Shown: positions 48,250 through 56,246 of the stretch, one piece after another
How positions within the stretch are numbered: the stretch's first letter is position 1
Layout of the letters: each line of letters starts with the position of its first letter
Source of the DNA: Anaerovibrio lipolyticus DSM 3074
GTDB lineage: Bacteria > Bacillota > Negativicutes > Selenomonadales > Selenomonadaceae
NCBI RefSeq assembly: GCF_900141865.1
Contig: NZ_FQYW01000011.1
Location: forward strand, 52,178 to 116,177
Reading direction: 5' to 3'
Length of the DNA: 64,000 bases
The notes under the pieces: generated by a model
Seen by the model: only the letters and a program-made list of their open reading frames with translations
Told to the model about the DNA's origin: nothing
Database searches by the model: none
Made by a program: the position numbers and the translations under genes

Positions 48250-49479
48250 TTAAAGGCTACCACCCAGCTTTTCCAAAGTATTAATTACTACCACACAATC
48301 CGGCTGAACATGCTTCATTACAAATTCCATTTTGTCCAACGGAATGGCTACACACCCACCAGTATATGGCTTTTGTGGGCCAAAGGAATGGAGGAATATA
48401 GCCGACCCAGCCCCCGGAAGGCCCTCAGCATTATAGCTGATATTCATACAGTAAAGATATTGAGGATTATAATCCACAATACGTTCACTGCTATCCTTAT
48501 CCAAGGCCGGCAAGCTTCGGATATCCACCATTTCATTATATTTCATGCCCGGACGAACATCTCCGGACCAATATATATTTTCATCCACCTGACGATAAGG
48601 GATAGCGCAGCCAGGATCAGGGGCAATGCCAAAGGCCGCATTGAAGCAGAATGTTCCTACCGGAGTCCTGCCATCCCCTTCCTTATTTTTTCCTAAACCA
48701 TTTTTCCCAATAATTCCAGGAGTTGTCATTATCTCTTTCCAGTTACCATCCCAATCCCTTTCGTGCATAGAAACCCAGGCAGTAGTATCCCCTATGCCAG
48801 CCACCACAAAAAGCTGCTTTGCCTTTTGTGCCTCAGGAAGCTGCTGCACCCAAGCTGGAGATGCCTCGTAACTACCTTCAGTGTATCCCTTATAATTTGC
48901 CATGGCATTGCGCCAGCTATCCATAACCTCATCATTATTAAAAGCTACTGACACTAACCCAGGATTATTCTTAACAAATTCATCCCTTACATATTTATAG
49001 CCCCACTGTACCAATTCAGTCCACTTAGCCTGGTCCTCTTTCATTTCCTCTATAGTAGACCTATGATAACGCACATCCGTTGGGTGTCTGAATACATAGT
49101 ACATACCAGATATATCCCTGGCAAAAATTTCCACACCGGACATATCATAACAAAGCATTTCATTTAATTGTTTTTCATTAATCTTGCCGATACTGAACAG
49201 CCAGCCCATGCCGTCATAGCGCATACCAGCTGCCCTGCTCTCCTCCACGGATTTCTTTTCTGATACAGAGAACAGTGTCCCTTCGTACTTATCAAAAATG
49301 GTAGTGGTCAATAAGTCATCCTTATACTTGTTGGGAACCTCAAGCCGATACCCATTACTGGTATAGAAGGTACTGTCCTTTGCCAATGCCTCTCCTGATG
49401 ACAATGCCACCAGCACAACTGCCAACATCATTGCAGTCACTGTCGTCCTTAATATGTAACCTAAAAGTTTAACCATCAT
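48250..49479 (-). CDS. Exported L,D-transpeptidase (YkuD domain)
   Basis: This 409-residue protein has an N-terminal signal peptide (hydrophobic residues about 8-32, ending near GEALA). Residues about 35-215 form a domain without a recognised family. The YkuD catalytic domain (about 220-400) has the His/Cys active site, H364 in IFLHSFGP and C376 in YTGGCVAIP, the signature of L,D-transpeptidases. These make 3-3 cross-links or attach proteins to peptidoglycan. The long unfamiliar N-terminal region may be a substrate- or wall-binding part. Confidence 0.88.
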   Translation of the reverse strand: MMVKLLGYILRTTVTAMMLAVVLVALSSGEALAKDSTFYTSNGYRLEVPNKYKDDLLTTTIFDKYEGTLFSVSEKKSVEESRAAGMRYDGMGWLFSIGKINEKQLNEMLCYDMSGVEIFARDISGMYYVFRHPTDVRYHRSTIEEMKEDQAKWTELVQWGYKYVRDEFVKNNPGLVSVAFNNDEVMDSWRNAMANYKGYTEGSYEASPAWVQQLPEAQKAKQLFVVAGIGDTTAWVSMHERDWDGNWKEIMTTPGIIGKNGLGKNKEGDGRTPVGTFCFNAAFGIAPDPGCAIPYRQVDENIYWSGDVRPGMKYNEMVDIRSLPALDKDSSERIVDYNPQYLYCMNISYNAEGLPGAGSAIFLHSFGPQKPYTGGCVAIPLDKMEFVMKHVQPDCVVVINTLEKLGGSL

Positions 49480-49546
49480 AGCACCTCCATAATAGTCTTA
49501 TTATCTTGATATATTCGACCTTCATCTTCAAATACCTTTTTAGCAA

Positions 49547-49592
49547 AATAATAACCCCAAAGCCAATATGATTTGACTCTGGGGTTATTATA
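49547..49592 (-). terminator. Hairpin terminator after chemoreceptor gene
   Basis: The stem AATAATAACCCCA pairs with TGGGGTTATTAT(T). The T-run after it on the minus strand is modest. It separates the chemoreceptor from the downstream L,D-transpeptidase gene. Confidence 0.65.
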
Positions 49593-49629
49593 GTTTATTT
49601 CTTTATGTCCAATTTCAACCTACACTCAA

Positions 49630-51345
49630 TTAAAACTTAAACTGGTGCAACGAATGCTGCAGGTCTTCAGCCAATTTTGACAAGGATTCACTGGCAGTGG
49701 CAATTTCGCTGGCAGAAGCTGACTGCTCCTCTGTAGCAGCCGAAACAGTCTGCATTTCGTCAGAAACCGCACGTCCCTGCTTATCGATATTTTCCACCTG
49801 TGTAGTGATATTCTCTGTATCGGAGGTTGCGGAATGAACGGCCTGACTCATCTGCTTGACCTCCTGGGTAACTTCATTTACCAGTGACTCTATTTCTATA
49901 AAATTCTGTCGCAGATTAGCCACAGACTCAGCCCCAGCATCCACTGTAGCTCTGCCCTTCTGCATAGAAGTAACCGCCTGCTGGGTTTCCTGCTGAATCC
50001 CCGTAATAAGCTGGGTAATCTTTTGAGCGGCTTCACCGGACTGCTCGGCCAGCTTACGGACCTCCTCAGCTACTACAGCAAAGCCACGACCATGTTCTCC
50101 AGCACGGGCAGCCTCAATAGCCGCATTGAGCGCCAGCAAATTGGTCTGCTCCGCTATACCGGAAATTGTCTCTACGATAGTACCAATCTCCTGAGAGCTT
50201 TCTCCCAGCCTATCCACAATTTCTGAGGAATCCTGAACCCCAACAGCACCATTACGAATCTGCTTAATTGTCTCCTCAATGGATTTTAAGCCCTGTGCCG
50301 CAGACTTTGCTGCAGAATCTGCTCTGGATGCCACATTATTGGACTGATTATCAATGGCAGATACGGAATCATTTATATTGCTGACTGCCTGGGTACTGGA
50401 CTCGATAGCTCCCTGCTGTATCTGCACTGCACCGGCAGCATCAGTTACGGACTGAGCCACCTGAGTAGAGGCCTGGGCTGACTGCTGGGCACTGGCGGTC
50501 AGCTCTTCACCGGCAGCCGCAATCTGTTCAGCACTGGAGCTGGTCTGACGCATAAGCTTATTAAGGTTTTCACGCATAATACATACTGTATCTGCCAGCT
50601 CACCTATTTCATCGGTAGTGGTGATGGTACGAGGAGTAATACGAAAATCTCCATCACCCATATGGCGACAGGTCTCCATCATTCTATTCAACGGGCCAGT
50701 AATTGCTTTAATAATCAGCATGGAGAAAGCAAACAGGGCAATCAAAGCAGCAACACTGAACAAAACCATCATTCTGCTGGCTGAAGTCGCATCACTTTCC
50801 ATCTTCTCAAAAAGGGCCTGAGAATTTTCTTGGGCCTGCTTTTGCTGAGCCTCCAACAATAAACGCAGCTGCTTGGTGGCATCACCGGCATTTTTACTGA
50901 GGTATGTTGCACCCTCATCCTTATTATTGGCTTCTGCCAAAGCAATTACTTGATCAATGGCAGCGCCAAAAACCTTCCACTTTTCCAGAATAGCGGCATT
51001 GGCTTTCTCTGCCTCAGTTCCTGATGTAGCCTGCTCATACAGCTTCCAGTTGGATTCAAAGTTTTCCCTTATTTCCTTCTGGTCATTTCTCAAATCATCA
51101 ATTCGCTTCTGATCCTTGGCGGACAGGGAAAGGGCACCTCTTGACTGCATGTCACGGAGCATGTATTTTATCTCACCTATGCAATACAGTTGCTGCATAT
51201 TTTTTTGATAAATAACCTCCAATGAATCACGGGATTCAGATATGGTGGAATACCCACGATAGCCGATGAGAGCCATACCGATAGCGGCAATTACCACAAG
51301 GGTTAATATCTTATACACCATCTTCAAATTGTAAAAAAAATTCAT
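49630..51345 (-). CDS. Methyl-accepting chemotaxis protein (four-helix-bundle sensor)
   Basis: This 571-residue chemoreceptor has an N-terminal transmembrane helix (about 11-30) and a periplasmic four-helix-bundle 4HB_MCP-like sensor ([21 protein letters not shown] onward). The second transmembrane helix (about 190-212) leads into a HAMP domain and a cytoplasmic signalling domain with the hairpin tip [22 protein letters not shown]. It would steer CheA activity. No che genes are in the window. Related to, but distinct from, the Cache-type receptor at 61305-63281. Confidence 0.93.
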   Translation of the reverse strand: MNFFYNLKMVYKILTLVVIAAIGMALIGYRGYSTISESRDSLEVIYQKNMQQLYCIGEIKYMLRDMQSRGALSLSAKDQKRIDDLRNDQKEIRENFESNWKLYEQATSGTEAEKANAAILEKWKVFGAAIDQVIALAEANNKDEGATYLSKNAGDATKQLRLLLEAQQKQAQENSQALFEKMESDATSASRMMVLFSVAALIALFAFSMLIIKAITGPLNRMMETCRHMGDGDFRITPRTITTTDEIGELADTVCIMRENLNKLMRQTSSSAEQIAAAGEELTASAQQSAQASTQVAQSVTDAAGAVQIQQGAIESSTQAVSNINDSVSAIDNQSNNVASRADSAAKSAAQGLKSIEETIKQIRNGAVGVQDSSEIVDRLGESSQEIGTIVETISGIAEQTNLLALNAAIEAARAGEHGRGFAVVAEEVRKLAEQSGEAAQKITQLITGIQQETQQAVTSMQKGRATVDAGAESVANLRQNFIEIESLVNEVTQEVKQMSQAVHSATSDTENITTQVENIDKQGRAVSDEMQTVSAATEEQSASASEIATASESLSKLAEDLQHSLHQFKF

Positions 51346-51454
51346 TTACATCCCCTCTTTTCTTACTATAATCATTCACTTATTGCAAGTATTCTATCTT
51401 CAAAGTTAAAATCCTTTAAATTTTTTTAATAATTCTTGAAAACAAAAAATTCGT

Positions 51455-51859
51455 TTAACCCTCATTCAACTTTTCCAAAGCCTTTACCCCCAAAATATCT
51501 TTTATTTTCCCCTTGGCCTGGGCCTTAATGTCATCGTTAATGTACATCTGTGCCAAAAGCAGGGCTATGCCAATGGCTGCAGCATCATCGGTATAACCGG
51601 CTATTGGTGTAAAATCTGGAATAAAGTCAAATGGGGAAATCAAATATCCCAAGGCACCATAAATTCCAGCCTTAACTCTCATGGGGCAATTGGGGGACTG
51701 GGCCACATAATAAAGCTGCAACGCCTTATAAATAAGGCCAATACCAATGGCAGTAACATTTTCCTTTATTTTATTCCAAAGTCCTTCCTCAGAATAATCA
51801 TCCACATATTTCTCTACTTTAATTTTGCTGAAATCAACATCAATTGTTTTATCCTTCAT
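51455..51859 (-). CDS. YkvA family protein (DUF1232)
   Basis: This 134-residue protein starts MKDKTIDVDFSKIKVEKYVDD after GAGGTGG. The DUF1232 core contains KAGIYGALGYLISPFDFIPDFTPIAGYTDDAAAI, read in two short blocks, with two hydrophobic stretches. Function unknown; family members are small membrane-associated proteins. It is the last chromosomal gene before the tRNA-Arg island. Confidence 0.85.
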   Translation of the reverse strand: MKDKTIDVDFSKIKVEKYVDDYSEEGLWNKIKENVTAIGIGLIYKALQLYYVAQSPNCPMRVKAGIYGALGYLISPFDFIPDFTPIAGYTDDAAAIGIALLLAQMYINDDIKAQAKGKIKDILGVKALEKLNEG

Positions 51860-51921
51860 TATAACCACCTCGACAGCTACATTTCTACAAAGCAATACTT
51901 CTTTCCTGCTAAAGATACATT

Positions 51922-52020
51922 AAAATAAAAAATCCCCAAAGCCTTGATATACAAGACTTTGAGGTTAGTTCCAAATGGTGCGACAGGAGGGATTCGAACC
52001 CCCGACCCACGGCTTAGAAG
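51922..52020. repeat. Distal attachment site: 99-bp direct repeat of the tRNA-Arg 3' half plus terminator
   Basis: It aligns without gaps to 55247-55345 (offset exactly 3325), with about five mismatches, all outside the tRNA part. The 45 bp of tRNA sequence (from anticodon loop to CCA, 51976-52020) are identical. The tRNA terminator (CCCCAAAG/CTTTGAGG, 51934-51964) is included. This is a tRNA fragment, not a functional tRNA. Confidence 0.88.
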
Positions 52021-52223
52021 AAGCTCGGTGGGCTTTATCCTGCGTTTTTCCTGCCATTTGTCCATTATATACACTACTTTTTTACATTCTTTCAGCCCAA
52101 TGTCTACATTTTACACATTGTTTGTTTTGCTGTTGGGGTACAAATTGTGGTACAAAGCTTTTGTGTGCACCTATTAAAACTCCATGAATAATCATGAGAA
52201 TAACATGTATATATTGTCAATCC

Positions 52224-52709
52224 CTAAGCTTCTCCAACTTTGTCCAAAGCCACCCTTTCCAACTCAGTACTAACATAAAAACCAGCCCTGCGCATCATGG
52301 CAATACATTTCTTTACGCTATCTATATACCCAAGTTTTTTAGCTTTCATCAAAACACCGACTGTACCAGTTACCTTTATCCCAAGATAACGGGCCGTTTT
52401 TCTGGCCGCATTATCATCAATGACAGTCAAAACATCCTCACCCAGCTCCTGGGCCAAAATCATTACCTCAACTTCACCAGCGTGAAGTTTAGCTTTATAC
52501 ATTCTCCTGTCATCCTGCGAGGCAATACTCCTTACATTGACCCATTCCAATGTCTTTATAGTGTGGCACGCAGAATCATCTTTTACAGTCACTTCATCAA
52601 AGACAGCCTGAGGAATAATGACATTACCATACATTTTGTGTAATATATCCAACATTCCTATTTTACTCAAAATTATCATAGGTGTAGAATTTACAATCAC
52701 ATCACGCAT
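52224..52709 (-). CDS. DUF3368 PIN-like toxin
   Basis: This 161-residue protein of the PIN-like DUF3368 group starts MRDVIVNSTPMIILSKIG. Conserved parts are IVNSTPMI (first acidic position region replaced by N/S as in the family), VIIPQAVFDEV, LHAGEVEVMILAQE, LTVIDDNAARKTARYLG and TGTVGVLMKAKKLG. Such proteins are predicted metal-dependent ribonuclease toxins. The ATG overlaps the end of the antitoxin gene by 8 bp, typical of coupled TA pairs. Confidence 0.85.
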   Translation of the reverse strand: MRDVIVNSTPMIILSKIGMLDILHKMYGNVIIPQAVFDEVTVKDDSACHTIKTLEWVNVRSIASQDDRRMYKAKLHAGEVEVMILAQELGEDVLTVIDDNAARKTARYLGIKVTGTVGVLMKAKKLGYIDSVKKCIAMMRRAGFYVSTELERVALDKVGEA

Positions 52710-52953
52710 TATCAAAATCCTCTTGCAATTCATCCGCATCATAATTAAACACAGACACTTTGTTCTGCCCTAAGAAAAGCATAAAATCCTCTTCTGACAT
52801 TCCGGCTATTTCAGCACAATAACCTATAGAAACGTGATGGTTCACATAGCAATACAAAGCTGTGGCACGCTTCACCATTTGCTCAGCCTCTATACGATTC
52901 ATGCAAGTATCGTATAGCACTTCTTCTGGTATATTTATTGCAACCTGACACAT
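52702..52953 (-). CDS. UPF0175 family antitoxin
   Basis: This 83-residue protein starts MCQVAINIPEEVL after GGAGGCGATAAT. It has the UPF0175 hallmarks: an N-terminal strand, a helical region with ATALYCYVNHHVSIGYCAEIAGMSEEDFMLFLG (a winged or ribbon DNA-binding region) and the conserved end VFNYDADELQEDF. It is the usual partner of DUF3368 proteins and is encoded just upstream of one. Confidence 0.85.
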   Translation of the reverse strand: MCQVAINIPEEVLYDTCMNRIEAEQMVKRATALYCYVNHHVSIGYCAEIAGMSEEDFMLFLGQNKVSVFNYDADELQEDFDNA

Positions 52954-53068
52954 ATTATCGCCTCCATCAAACATTTAGAGTCACAAATATTATTATCGAT
53001 TCCTATATTTTCCTTATTATAGCATATTATTTAGCATATTCGTTCCACTTTCTGCACAATCTAAAAAA

Positions 53069-53089
53069 GCCCTGGCGTATCGCCAGAGC
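53069..53089 (-). terminator. Terminator after chimeric recombinase ORF
   Basis: A 9-bp stem (GCTCTGGCG, ATA, CGCCAGGGC on the minus strand) is followed by TTTTTT, 32 bp after the recombinase ORF. Confidence 0.85.
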
Positions 53090-53120
53090 TTGTGCCATGC
53101 CTCCAATGGGCATGGGCACA

Positions 53121-53372
53121 CTATTCTTTCATATATTTTTCCAAGGCAGCTACAGCCTTATCCTGCTGGTGAGCTATAACATGGGCGTATACATCAAGGG
53201 TCATTTTTGCAGAACTGTGGCCTAATCTTTCACTCACTACTTTCACTGGAACACCAGCCTCCGCCTCCTGCACTACGTGGACATCTGGACATGCTGCTCT
53301 TATATTCCGAATCTGCCGGTCTATAGATTGCTCTTTCCTACTGATACGTGCATAACCATATATTTTATTCAT
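53121..53372 (-). pseudogene. Chimeric recombinase remnant: serine-resolvase N-terminus fused to tyrosine-integrase C-terminus
   Basis: This 83-residue open frame begins like a Tn3-type resolvase (MNKIYGYARISRKEQ then SIDRQIRNI, with the catalytic Ser at 11). After about residue 37 it switches to a tyrosine-integrase C-terminus (VPVKVVSERLGHSS then MTLDVYAHVI, with the box II His and the nucleophilic Tyr). Neither half is a complete enzyme. It was probably produced by a deletion joining two recombinase genes. Whether the fusion is expressed is unknown; it retains its own terminator. Confidence 0.75.
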
Positions 53373-53466
53373 ATGCTTTCTCCTTATTTATTATTAAATC
53401 AAACGATATATTGATTGATAAATATATCTATAAATACTATAATATAATTGAGGATGGTGATTTACT

Positions 53467-53793
53467 ATGAGAACCGTATCTGTTAGAAGTGCAATCCAAA
53501 ATTCTGTTCCTATTTCTAATTTCAATAAAGGTATGGCCGGCAAAATATTCGCAGATGTGCGCAGCAACGGGCCTAAAGTTGTAATCAAAAATAATATTCC
53601 TGAATGTGTGTTAATGTCCCCTGAGGAATACATATCTTTATTGGACGAACTTGAAGATATGAGACTCTTGGCAATGGCCAAAGACCGTCTTTCCCATACT
53701 TCCGGTAAAACTATTAGCCATGAGGAAATCATGAAGAAGTATGGCATCAGCCAAGATGACCTTGATGAAATGGAGGATGTTGAAATAGAATGA
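53467..53793 (+). CDS. Phd/YefM-like antitoxin
   Basis: This 108-residue protein has a YefM/Phd-type N-terminus (MRTVSVRSAIQNSVPISNFNKG; KIFADVRSNGPKVVIKNN; PECVLMSPEEYISLLDELE) that would dimerise and bind the operator. The acidic C-terminus (DDLDEMEDVEIE) would neutralise the toxin. The gene overlaps the RelE-type toxin by 4 bp (ATGA). Confidence 0.88.
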   Translation: MRTVSVRSAIQNSVPISNFNKGMAGKIFADVRSNGPKVVIKNNIPECVLMSPEEYISLLDELEDMRLLAMAKDRLSHTSGKTISHEEIMKKYGISQDDLDEMEDVEIE

Positions 53794-54113
53794 GCTGGAG
53801 CATCGAGTATATACCAGAAGCCGAAGATGACTTGGATAGACTTGATGGTTCCCAAAGGAATATCGTGCTGAAAGGAATCAGCAAAGTTGCCAAGAATCCG
53901 TTGCCTACTGATGAGGGTGGTTACGGAAAGCCCCTTGGCAACAAACACGGCATCAATCTATCCGGCCTTCTCAAAATCAAATTACTGAAACTTGGAATCA
54001 GGATAGTATACGATTTAAAGCGAGATGAAAAGGGTATGAGGATAATTATTATCGGAGTCAGGGCAGATAATGACGTTTACGAATTGGCCGAAAAAAGAAT
54101 ACAAAAATTATGA
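53790..54113 (+). CDS. RelE/ParE family toxin
   Basis: This 107-residue protein starts MSWSIEYIPEAEDDLDRLDGSQR and continues KPLGNKHGINLSGLLKIKL, LGIRIVYDL and IIIIGVRADNDVYELAEKR, the RelE-superfamily pattern. These toxins usually cleave mRNA on the ribosome, and some instead poison gyrase. It is coupled to the preceding antitoxin. Confidence 0.88.
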   Translation: MSWSIEYIPEAEDDLDRLDGSQRNIVLKGISKVAKNPLPTDEGGYGKPLGNKHGINLSGLLKIKLLKLGIRIVYDLKRDEKGMRIIIIGVRADNDVYELAEKRIQKL

Positions 54114-54205
54114 TTATGAACCGCTGCTTGGAGTAGTGGTGTTGTTATGTGTCATATTTGACGCTCATCTGACATATTATCGCTCCTATCTTGTAATGAA
54201 TTTTC

Positions 54206-54234
54206 TTTACAATGTCTTTATTTTTCTTTATAAT
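54206..54234 (+). promoter_or_regulatory. Promoter of the RelB/DinJ-YoeB pair
   Basis: TTTACA (54206-54211), 17-bp spacer and TATAAT (54229-54234) lie 24 bp before the antitoxin ATG. The overlap of core promoter and ribosome binding site fits autorepression by the antitoxin. Confidence 0.75.
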
Positions 54235-54257
54235 TGAATAAAAAGGAGGTAATCGAA

Positions 54258-54515
54258 ATGGAGCAGGTAGCTGTAAATTTCCGCTTGGAAAAAGAATTAA
54301 AAACAAAGATGGAAGCTGTTTGCAAAGACATGGGAATGACCATGACTACAGCTTTTACCATTTTCGCAAAGAAAGTATGTAGAGAACGCCGTATCCCTTT
54401 TGAAGTGTCCGCTGATCCGTTTTACTCCGATGAGAATATTTCACGTTTGAAAGCATCTATTGCTCAGATGGAAGCAACTGGCGGTACTGTCCATGAGGTA
54501 AAATACGTTGATTAA
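54258..54515 (+). CDS. RelB/DinJ family antitoxin
   Basis: This 85-residue ribbon-helix-helix protein starts MEQVAVNFRLEKELKTKME after AAAGGAGG. It continues MGMTMTTAFTIFAKKV and RRIPFEVSADPFYSDEN, standard for RelB/DinJ. It binds its own promoter and the toxin. The downstream toxin start overlaps by 8 bp. Confidence 0.9.
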   Translation: MEQVAVNFRLEKELKTKMEAVCKDMGMTMTTAFTIFAKKVCRERRIPFEVSADPFYSDENISRLKASIAQMEATGGTVHEVKYVD

Positions 54516-54771
54516 ATCATGGACTGATGACGCTTGGGATGATTTCTGCTATTGGCAAAAGCAGGACAAGAAAACCTTAAAGCGGATTCTGAATCTCATA
54601 AAAGATATTGACAGAAACGGGTACTCTGGTATCGGAAAACCGGAACCTCTGGGTGAGAATCTGTCTGGTTACTGGAGCCGGCGCATTGATGATGCTAACC
54701 GTATAGTCTATAAGATTGAGAATGACACCATAAAAATAGTCCAATGTGGCTCTCATTACCGGGATAAGTAG
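54508..54771 (+). CDS. Txe/YoeB family toxin
   Basis: This 87-residue toxin begins with TTG (MIKSWTDDAWDDFCYWQKQDKK) and carries the YoeB core: LIKDIDRNGYSGIGKPEPL, LSGYWSRRIDDANRIVYKI and the C-terminal CGSHYRDK with the catalytic-type His. YoeB toxins cleave mRNA at the A site. The partner is RelB-like rather than the YefM usual for E. coli YoeB; such mixed pairs are known. Confidence 0.9.
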   Translation: MIKSWTDDAWDDFCYWQKQDKKTLKRILNLIKDIDRNGYSGIGKPEPLGENLSGYWSRRIDDANRIVYKIENDTIKIVQCGSHYRDK

Positions 54772-54878
54772 TATCGGTACAGCTCTCTGTGTTATGCAGG
54801 GAGCTATTTTTATATTATTGTTGACGTTCCGTTCTTTGGGACATTGGATACCTCCTCCATAACCTTTACAAGTTTTGA

Positions 54879-55079
54879 TGTTATCTTTTTTACAGGTCTT
54901 TCAATAAAGAACCAACACCTATACTATCCTTAGAAGAGCTGTGTGAACAGCTTTCAATCGGTAAAAACGCTGCTTATGAATTACTGAGGTCTGGGAAAAT
55001 CAAAGCCTTTAGAATTAAACGGATATGGAAGATTCCTCAAACCAGTGTCAACGAGTACATCCAAACTGCTATAAAATGA
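54879..55079 (+). pseudogene. 5'-truncated helix-turn-helix (excisionase-like) protein
   Basis: The open frame contains LSLEELCEQLSIGKNAAYEL then LRSGKIKAFRIKRIWKIPQT and ends TAIK, the pattern of MerR/Xis-type HTH_17 DNA-binding domains used by excisionases. No in-frame ATG, GTG or TTG with a ribosome binding site exists between the upstream TGA (54876-54878) and the domain. The 5' end is therefore lost or uses an unusual start. It lies next to the proximal attachment site, as excisionase genes often do. Confidence 0.7.
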
Positions 55080-55083
55080 AAAA

Positions 55084-55112
55084 TTCCCCTTGGTTATAAC
55101 GACCAAGGGGAA
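55084..55112. terminator. Hairpin terminator after HTH remnant
   Basis: An 11-bp stem (TTCCCCTTGGT, TATAACG, ACCAAGGGGAA) is flanked by AAAA on one side and a T-rich stretch on the other; it may work in both directions. Nothing else is identified between it and 55203, where an att-proximal GGGGTACAAA begins. Confidence 0.75.
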
Positions 55113-55246
55113 AACTATTTTGTAATTTGTATAATTATACTTAAACTGTAGTCAAACATTACCTAAATTAATTACATTTTTTACATTCTCTATTTTGCTA
55201 TTGGGGTACAAAATGCTAATGTGGACAAATGCTCAGATTTCGCCTG

Positions 55247-55377
<131 letters not shown>

Positions 55378-55386
55378 AAATAAAAA

Positions 55387-55463
55387 TGGTCGGAGCAGCA
55401 GGATTCGAACCTGCGACCCCCTGGTCCCAAGCCAGGTGCTCTACCAAACTGAGCCATGCCCCG
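55387..55463 (-). tRNA. tRNA-Pro (TGG), copy 2
   Basis: Identical over 77 nt to 40331-40407. It is 9 bp upstream of tRNA-Arg and shares its promoter. Confidence 0.96.
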
Positions 55464-55496
55464 ATCGTGCCTTCGCTTAACGCGTCAACACAATAT

Positions 55497-55525
55497 ATAA
55501 TATACTAATTTGCAGACCATGTCAA
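55497..55525 (-). promoter_or_regulatory. Promoter of the tRNA-Pro/tRNA-Arg pair
   Basis: TTGACA (55520-55525), 17-bp spacer and TATTAT (55497-55502), followed in the early transcript by TGTTGACGCG, as at tRNA-Pro copy 1. Confidence 0.8.
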
Positions 55526-55531
55526 GTAATT

Positions 55532-55707
55532 TATAACGCCATTGCTCAAATTTTTCTTCTTTAGAAGAAAAATCTTCCAATTAGCGTTTCCCTAAAGGAC
55601 TAACTCACTTCGTTCGTGTCGCAACGAGCTGGGAGATATGCTCGCCAGCTGTTGTAGTTTGCTATCCCCCACCTAAAGAGGTGGGGGACATCTTAAAGCT
55701 CGTTATA
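55532..55707. repeat. Structured repeat, copy 2 (176 bp)
   Basis: This is the fuller copy of the element at 11806-11949, in the same orientation. It has termini TATAACG/CGTTATA, the perfect 11-bp palindrome near 55550-55573, an extra 32-bp segment containing CACTTCGTTCGTG, and an intact GC-rich hairpin (CCCCCACC, TAAAGA, GGTGGGGG). It also has the outer stem AACGAGCT/AGCTCGTT. The rest of the 55464-55732 gap holds only the tRNA promoter. Confidence 0.72.
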
Positions 55708-55732
55708 TATATTTTTAAACAAGAAAATAAAA

Positions 55733-56077
55733 TTACACCAGACGCTTCAAATCATCACGCATCTTAATAATCTCATTATATCTGTCCATGGCATCAGCTG
55801 GCATATTACCGGCACGCAGCTCCTCGGTCAGAGCAGCAACGATTTCGTACATAGGAGTAATACCAAGATTTGCACTAACACCCTTCAGGTTATGGGCCAT
55901 GCTAAAGCCATCCTCTACACTGTTTGTGGACAAAGCTGCCCCCAAGCCCTCAAAAACAGTATCATCAAGGAACTTCTTAAAACACTTTTCATAAAAGGCC
56001 TCATTATTCAAGAATCTGGCCATAGCCTCGTCAATTCCGCATCCCATAGATTTTAAGGTGTCTGTTAAAGCTGACAT
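55733..56077 (-). CDS. Stand-alone Hpt (histidine phosphotransfer) domain protein
   Basis: This 114-residue helical protein starts MSALTDTLKSMGCGIDEAMA after AGGAGTGA. The phosphorylatable histidine is H62 in MAHNLKGVSANLG, the Hpt signature. Such proteins shuttle phosphate between histidine kinases and response regulators. No kinase or regulator is encoded nearby, so the partner is elsewhere. Confidence 0.88.
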   Translation of the reverse strand: MSALTDTLKSMGCGIDEAMARFLNNEAFYEKCFKKFLDDTVFEGLGAALSTNSVEDGFSMAHNLKGVSANLGITPMYEIVAALTEELRAGNMPADAMDRYNEIIKMRDDLKRLV

Positions 56078-56246
56078 AATCGTCACTCCTTATAGTAAAA
56101 ATAGAATATTGATAAACTATTGTCATACTCTCCTATTGTTAAGTATAGCATACACCATATTTTATGGATAGTAAATTATTAACAAATTAATAGGGCTCTC
56201 CAACAGATTATCGTTGAAAAGCCCCATATAATTCATTAATCGTTAA

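Noticed and set aside
51976..52020. Second tRNA-Arg
   Set aside because: Only the 3' half from the anticodon loop is present; it is an attachment-site duplicate and cannot fold into a tRNA.
51944..52187. Plus-strand frames reading GFEPPTHGLE and similar near 51944-52187 and 55269-55508
   Set aside because: These are translations through the tRNA-Arg repeat and tRNA genes, a known annotation artefact, not proteins.
53394..53948. 184-codon minus-strand frame
   Set aside because: It lies antisense to the Phd/YefM-RelE pair, which has clear family motifs and overlaps.
54160..54190. Possible remnant of another UPF0175 antitoxin start (minus strand GGAGCGATAATATG)
   Set aside because: It resembles the ribosome binding site and start of the 52702-52953 gene but runs into a stop after seven codons; the similarity is too short to support a feature.
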